Part shown: piece by piece, positions 62,409-64,000 of the stretch
Numbering within the stretch: the stretch's first letter is position 1
Layout of the letters: every line of letters starts with the position of its first letter
Source: Dictyobacter aurantiacus
Lineage (GTDB): Bacteria; Chloroflexota; Ktedonobacteria; Ktedonobacterales; Ktedonobacteraceae
Direction: 5' to 3'
NCBI RefSeq assembly: GCF_003967515.1
Contig: NZ_BIFQ01000002.1
Span: 1,798,001 to 1,862,000, forward strand
DNA: 64,000 nt
Notes under the pieces: generated by a model
Told to the model about the DNA's origin: nothing
The model's database searches: none
The model's input: the letters and a program-made list of their open reading frames with translations, nothing else
Position numbers and translations under genes: made by a program

Positions 62409-63698
62409 TTACATATATGGTAACGTTGCTTGTCGCATGTGCCGATTCACAAACAGACCCCCCGTGATCAGAATCAGGCCACTCCACATGATCCCCACAG
62501 TGGCCAAAATGCCCAGATGCTCCAGGCTCAGTCCGAGTGCGGCAGGACCAATAGTAAGGATGCTGAACAGGATCAAGCGATAGACGCCACCTACGCGACC
62601 TTGCAGGGCATCTGGCACGACAGCCAGGCGATAACTGCTCATGAGGATAGCACCGATCGAGTCGGCGATAGCGATGCCCGTGAAGATAGCTCCCAGCAGG
62701 AGGGGGGTCGTGATGAAGCCATAGAGAGGCCAGAGCAATACAAACACGAGCAGGACACAGCCCAACGCTCTGCCAAAGCGTACTCGCCGCCGAAAGGGCG
62801 GGCAGAGCACCACGCCGAGCAGGTTCCCGACACCGCCAGCCGCGACGATCAGTCCATAGAACACGGACGGGATATGCTGCTGTTGCACAATGGCCAGCAC
62901 GATAAGCACGCTGGCTGTTATGGTGAAGGAGAGATAGCTGGCAATCAGGACAACCGAGCGCGTCACCTGCTGCGACCATAGCCAGCTGAGCCCCTCGCGC
63001 ACTTCTACCAGCATGTGACGACGCTCCGCCCTCCGTTCGTCTTGCATGGGCGAGCGGATGGAGAGCAGTGAGCACAGCAAAATCAGATATGAAAGCGCGT
63101 CTGTGACGAATGGGAGCAGCCGTGCGATGCTGAAGAGCAAGCTGCCTAGCGCGGGTCCGAGCAGTGCGCTGGAGCCATAGACAAACTCGTTCTGTGCTAT
63201 CGCTGTGGTGAGATGGTTCTTTGGCACGACCCATGCCAGTGCTGCCAATTCGGCCAACTCATAGAAAACTGAAATGACTCCCAGGCCAACGGCTATGGTG
63301 TAAAGGAGAGGCAGCCGCAGTTGATCGCTGGCCAGGAACAGCACCAGGGGAATACTTGCCACGGTCCCCATCAAGCAGAACGAACAGAGAAGCATCAGGC
63401 GTTTGCGTGGCCAGCGGTCTACCAGCACCCCGGCGGGTAGGCTCAGGAGGACGTAGGGAAGCTGTTGCAGGCTATACGCCAGCCCGGCGGCAGCGATGGA
63501 ATGCGTCAGCCCCACAATGAGCAGCGGAAACGCGAACTGTGTGAAACGCGTACCGAGTGAGGAGACAGCCTGGCCGAGCCAGAGCAAAAGATAGTCATGA
63601 TTTCGCCAGAGGGGGACAGGCTTTTGTGGAATGACTTCCGTGTCCATGTATGCGGCTCGCGCCTCTGTACTCGTTTTGAGAGATGGTATTGTCTCCAT
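62409..63698 (-). CDS. MFS transporter
   Basis: The 429-residue protein has about 12 membrane helices. It shows an MFS_3/enterobactin-exporter-like N-half (LLLWLGQAVSSLGTRFTQFA; YVLLSLPAGVLVDRWPRKRL, the motif A loop G-x-x-x-D-R-x-x-R/K) and later EFVYGSSALLGPALGSLLFS and VVPDALQGRVGGVYRLILFS. It should export a small hydrophobic compound or drug using the proton gradient. AGGAGAA lies 5 bases before ATG 63698; a TTG at 63731 is less likely. There is no adjacent regulator. Confidence 0.9.
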   Translation of the reverse strand: METIPSLKTSTEARAAYMDTEVIPQKPVPLWRNHDYLLLWLGQAVSSLGTRFTQFAFPLLIVGLTHSIAAAGLAYSLQQLPYVLLSLPAGVLVDRWPRKRLMLLCSFCLMGTVASIPLVLFLASDQLRLPLLYTIAVGLGVISVFYELAELAALAWVVPKNHLTTAIAQNEFVYGSSALLGPALGSLLFSIARLLPFVTDALSYLILLCSLLSIRSPMQDERRAERRHMLVEVREGLSWLWSQQVTRSVVLIASYLSFTITASVLIVLAIVQQQHIPSVFYGLIVAAGGVGNLLGVVLCPPFRRRVRFGRALGCVLLVFVLLWPLYGFITTPLLLGAIFTGIAIADSIGAILMSSYRLAVVPDALQGRVGGVYRLILFSILTIGPAALGLSLEHLGILATVGIMWSGLILITGGLFVNRHMRQATLPYM

Positions 63699-64000
63699 GA
63701 TATTCTCCTGCTGTTCTTGCTCAGCCCTCAAATGAGCTTTCTCCCCTGACTATACTATGGAAACAGGGCGATTATCGCCCTCTATGATCTTTTATTTTTC
63801 AACCGGGTATAACATACCCTTTTGTATCCCCGCCGCAGGAGAGGAGGGGATTTTGGGAACGTGATCATGCCCCTAGCATGCTCGCCCAAAACCCGGCAGG
63901 AGGGGATCGCCGCCCCTCCCCGCTTTATACCGGCTTTATTTGTTACACATCATGTGAGGAAAGCCCAGGTGTGTCAGATCGGCCCAATGAAGGCGTTCGT
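63699..64000. other. Upstream region of the MFS gene, no gene seen
   Basis: The last 300 bases hold a hairpin with TTTTGGG/CCCAAAA arms (63851-63892) and inner CATGC/GCATG arms, in a GC-rich block that may be the end of a mobile element. Just upstream of the MFS gene is the sequence expected to carry its promoter. No ORF is supported. Confidence 0.35.

Noticed and set aside
62344..63234. 296-codon minus-strand frame inside the MFS gene
   Set aside because: Shadow of the MFS gene; Arg/His-rich translation without domains.

Overview
The window is bacterial chromosomal DNA of middling GC content. It is gene-dense on both strands, very rich in insertion sequences, and full of gene remnants. Several things fit a large-genome soil bacterium of the Ktedonobacteria (Chloroflexota): many one-component regulators (AraC, TetR, MarR, LysR), many small oxidoreductases (short-chain dehydrogenases, P450, F420/flavin-type oxidase), several unrelated TnpB elements and a group II intron. 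That placement is an inference from gene content. No rRNA, tRNA or core housekeeping cluster is present to fix it, and I see no CRISPR array.

Layout. 0-13.7 kb: an AraC regulator divergent from an SDR, a stop-interrupted NB-ARC type regulator, a methyltransferase / alpha-beta hydrolase / cytochrome P450 group, a DJ-1/PfpI protein, a HAD phosphatase, a TPR protein and a DUF4291 protein. 13.8-25.5 kb: a mobile-element region. An IS200/IS605-type element has an IS1182-type element in its left end, and that element's transposase gene is split by a group II intron. Next come a phytanoyl-CoA dioxygenase-like gene split by an ISL3-type element, and an IS4-type element sitting in the right-end hairpin of a decayed TnpB element. 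25.5-34.3 kb: a thymidine kinase-like gene, a rifampicin-phosphotransferase-like gene overlapping a MarR gene, a TetR/VOC divergent pair with a clear operator, a deleted aldo-keto reductase, an epoxide hydrolase-like gene and an AraC regulator. 34.8-42.7 kb: a membrane-anchored pentapeptide-repeat protein, an IlvD/Edd dehydratase, an SDR divergent from a LysR gene with an in-frame TGA, and oligoendopeptidase F. 43-50.5 kb: a second decayed zone, with an acetyltransferase fragment, two degenerate CBM32-type copies, a MalG fragment, another transposase, an IS701-type remnant, and an IS605-type element carrying tnpB plus a ribbon-helix-helix gene instead of tnpA. 51-64 kb: an SDR and amidohydrolase next to a TetR gene with palindromic operators, an M28 peptidase remnant joined to a Fic fragment, an aspartyl-protease-like gene, an AraC regulator divergent from two oxidoreductase genes, an F420/flavin oxidase, an IS607-type element inside an SDR gene, and an MFS exporter.

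How the genes work together. Much of the intact content consists of small regulator-plus-enzyme modules, often divergent with palindromes between them, that look suited to sensing and modifying small molecules or drugs. The most unusual material is the mobile DNA: a three-level nested insertion, a tnpB element with an RHH partner, and IS605 right-end hairpins reused as insertion sites by IS4-like elements or their short derivatives. Three promoters (two transposase genes, one TetR gene) sit so close to the ATG that leaderless transcripts are likely.
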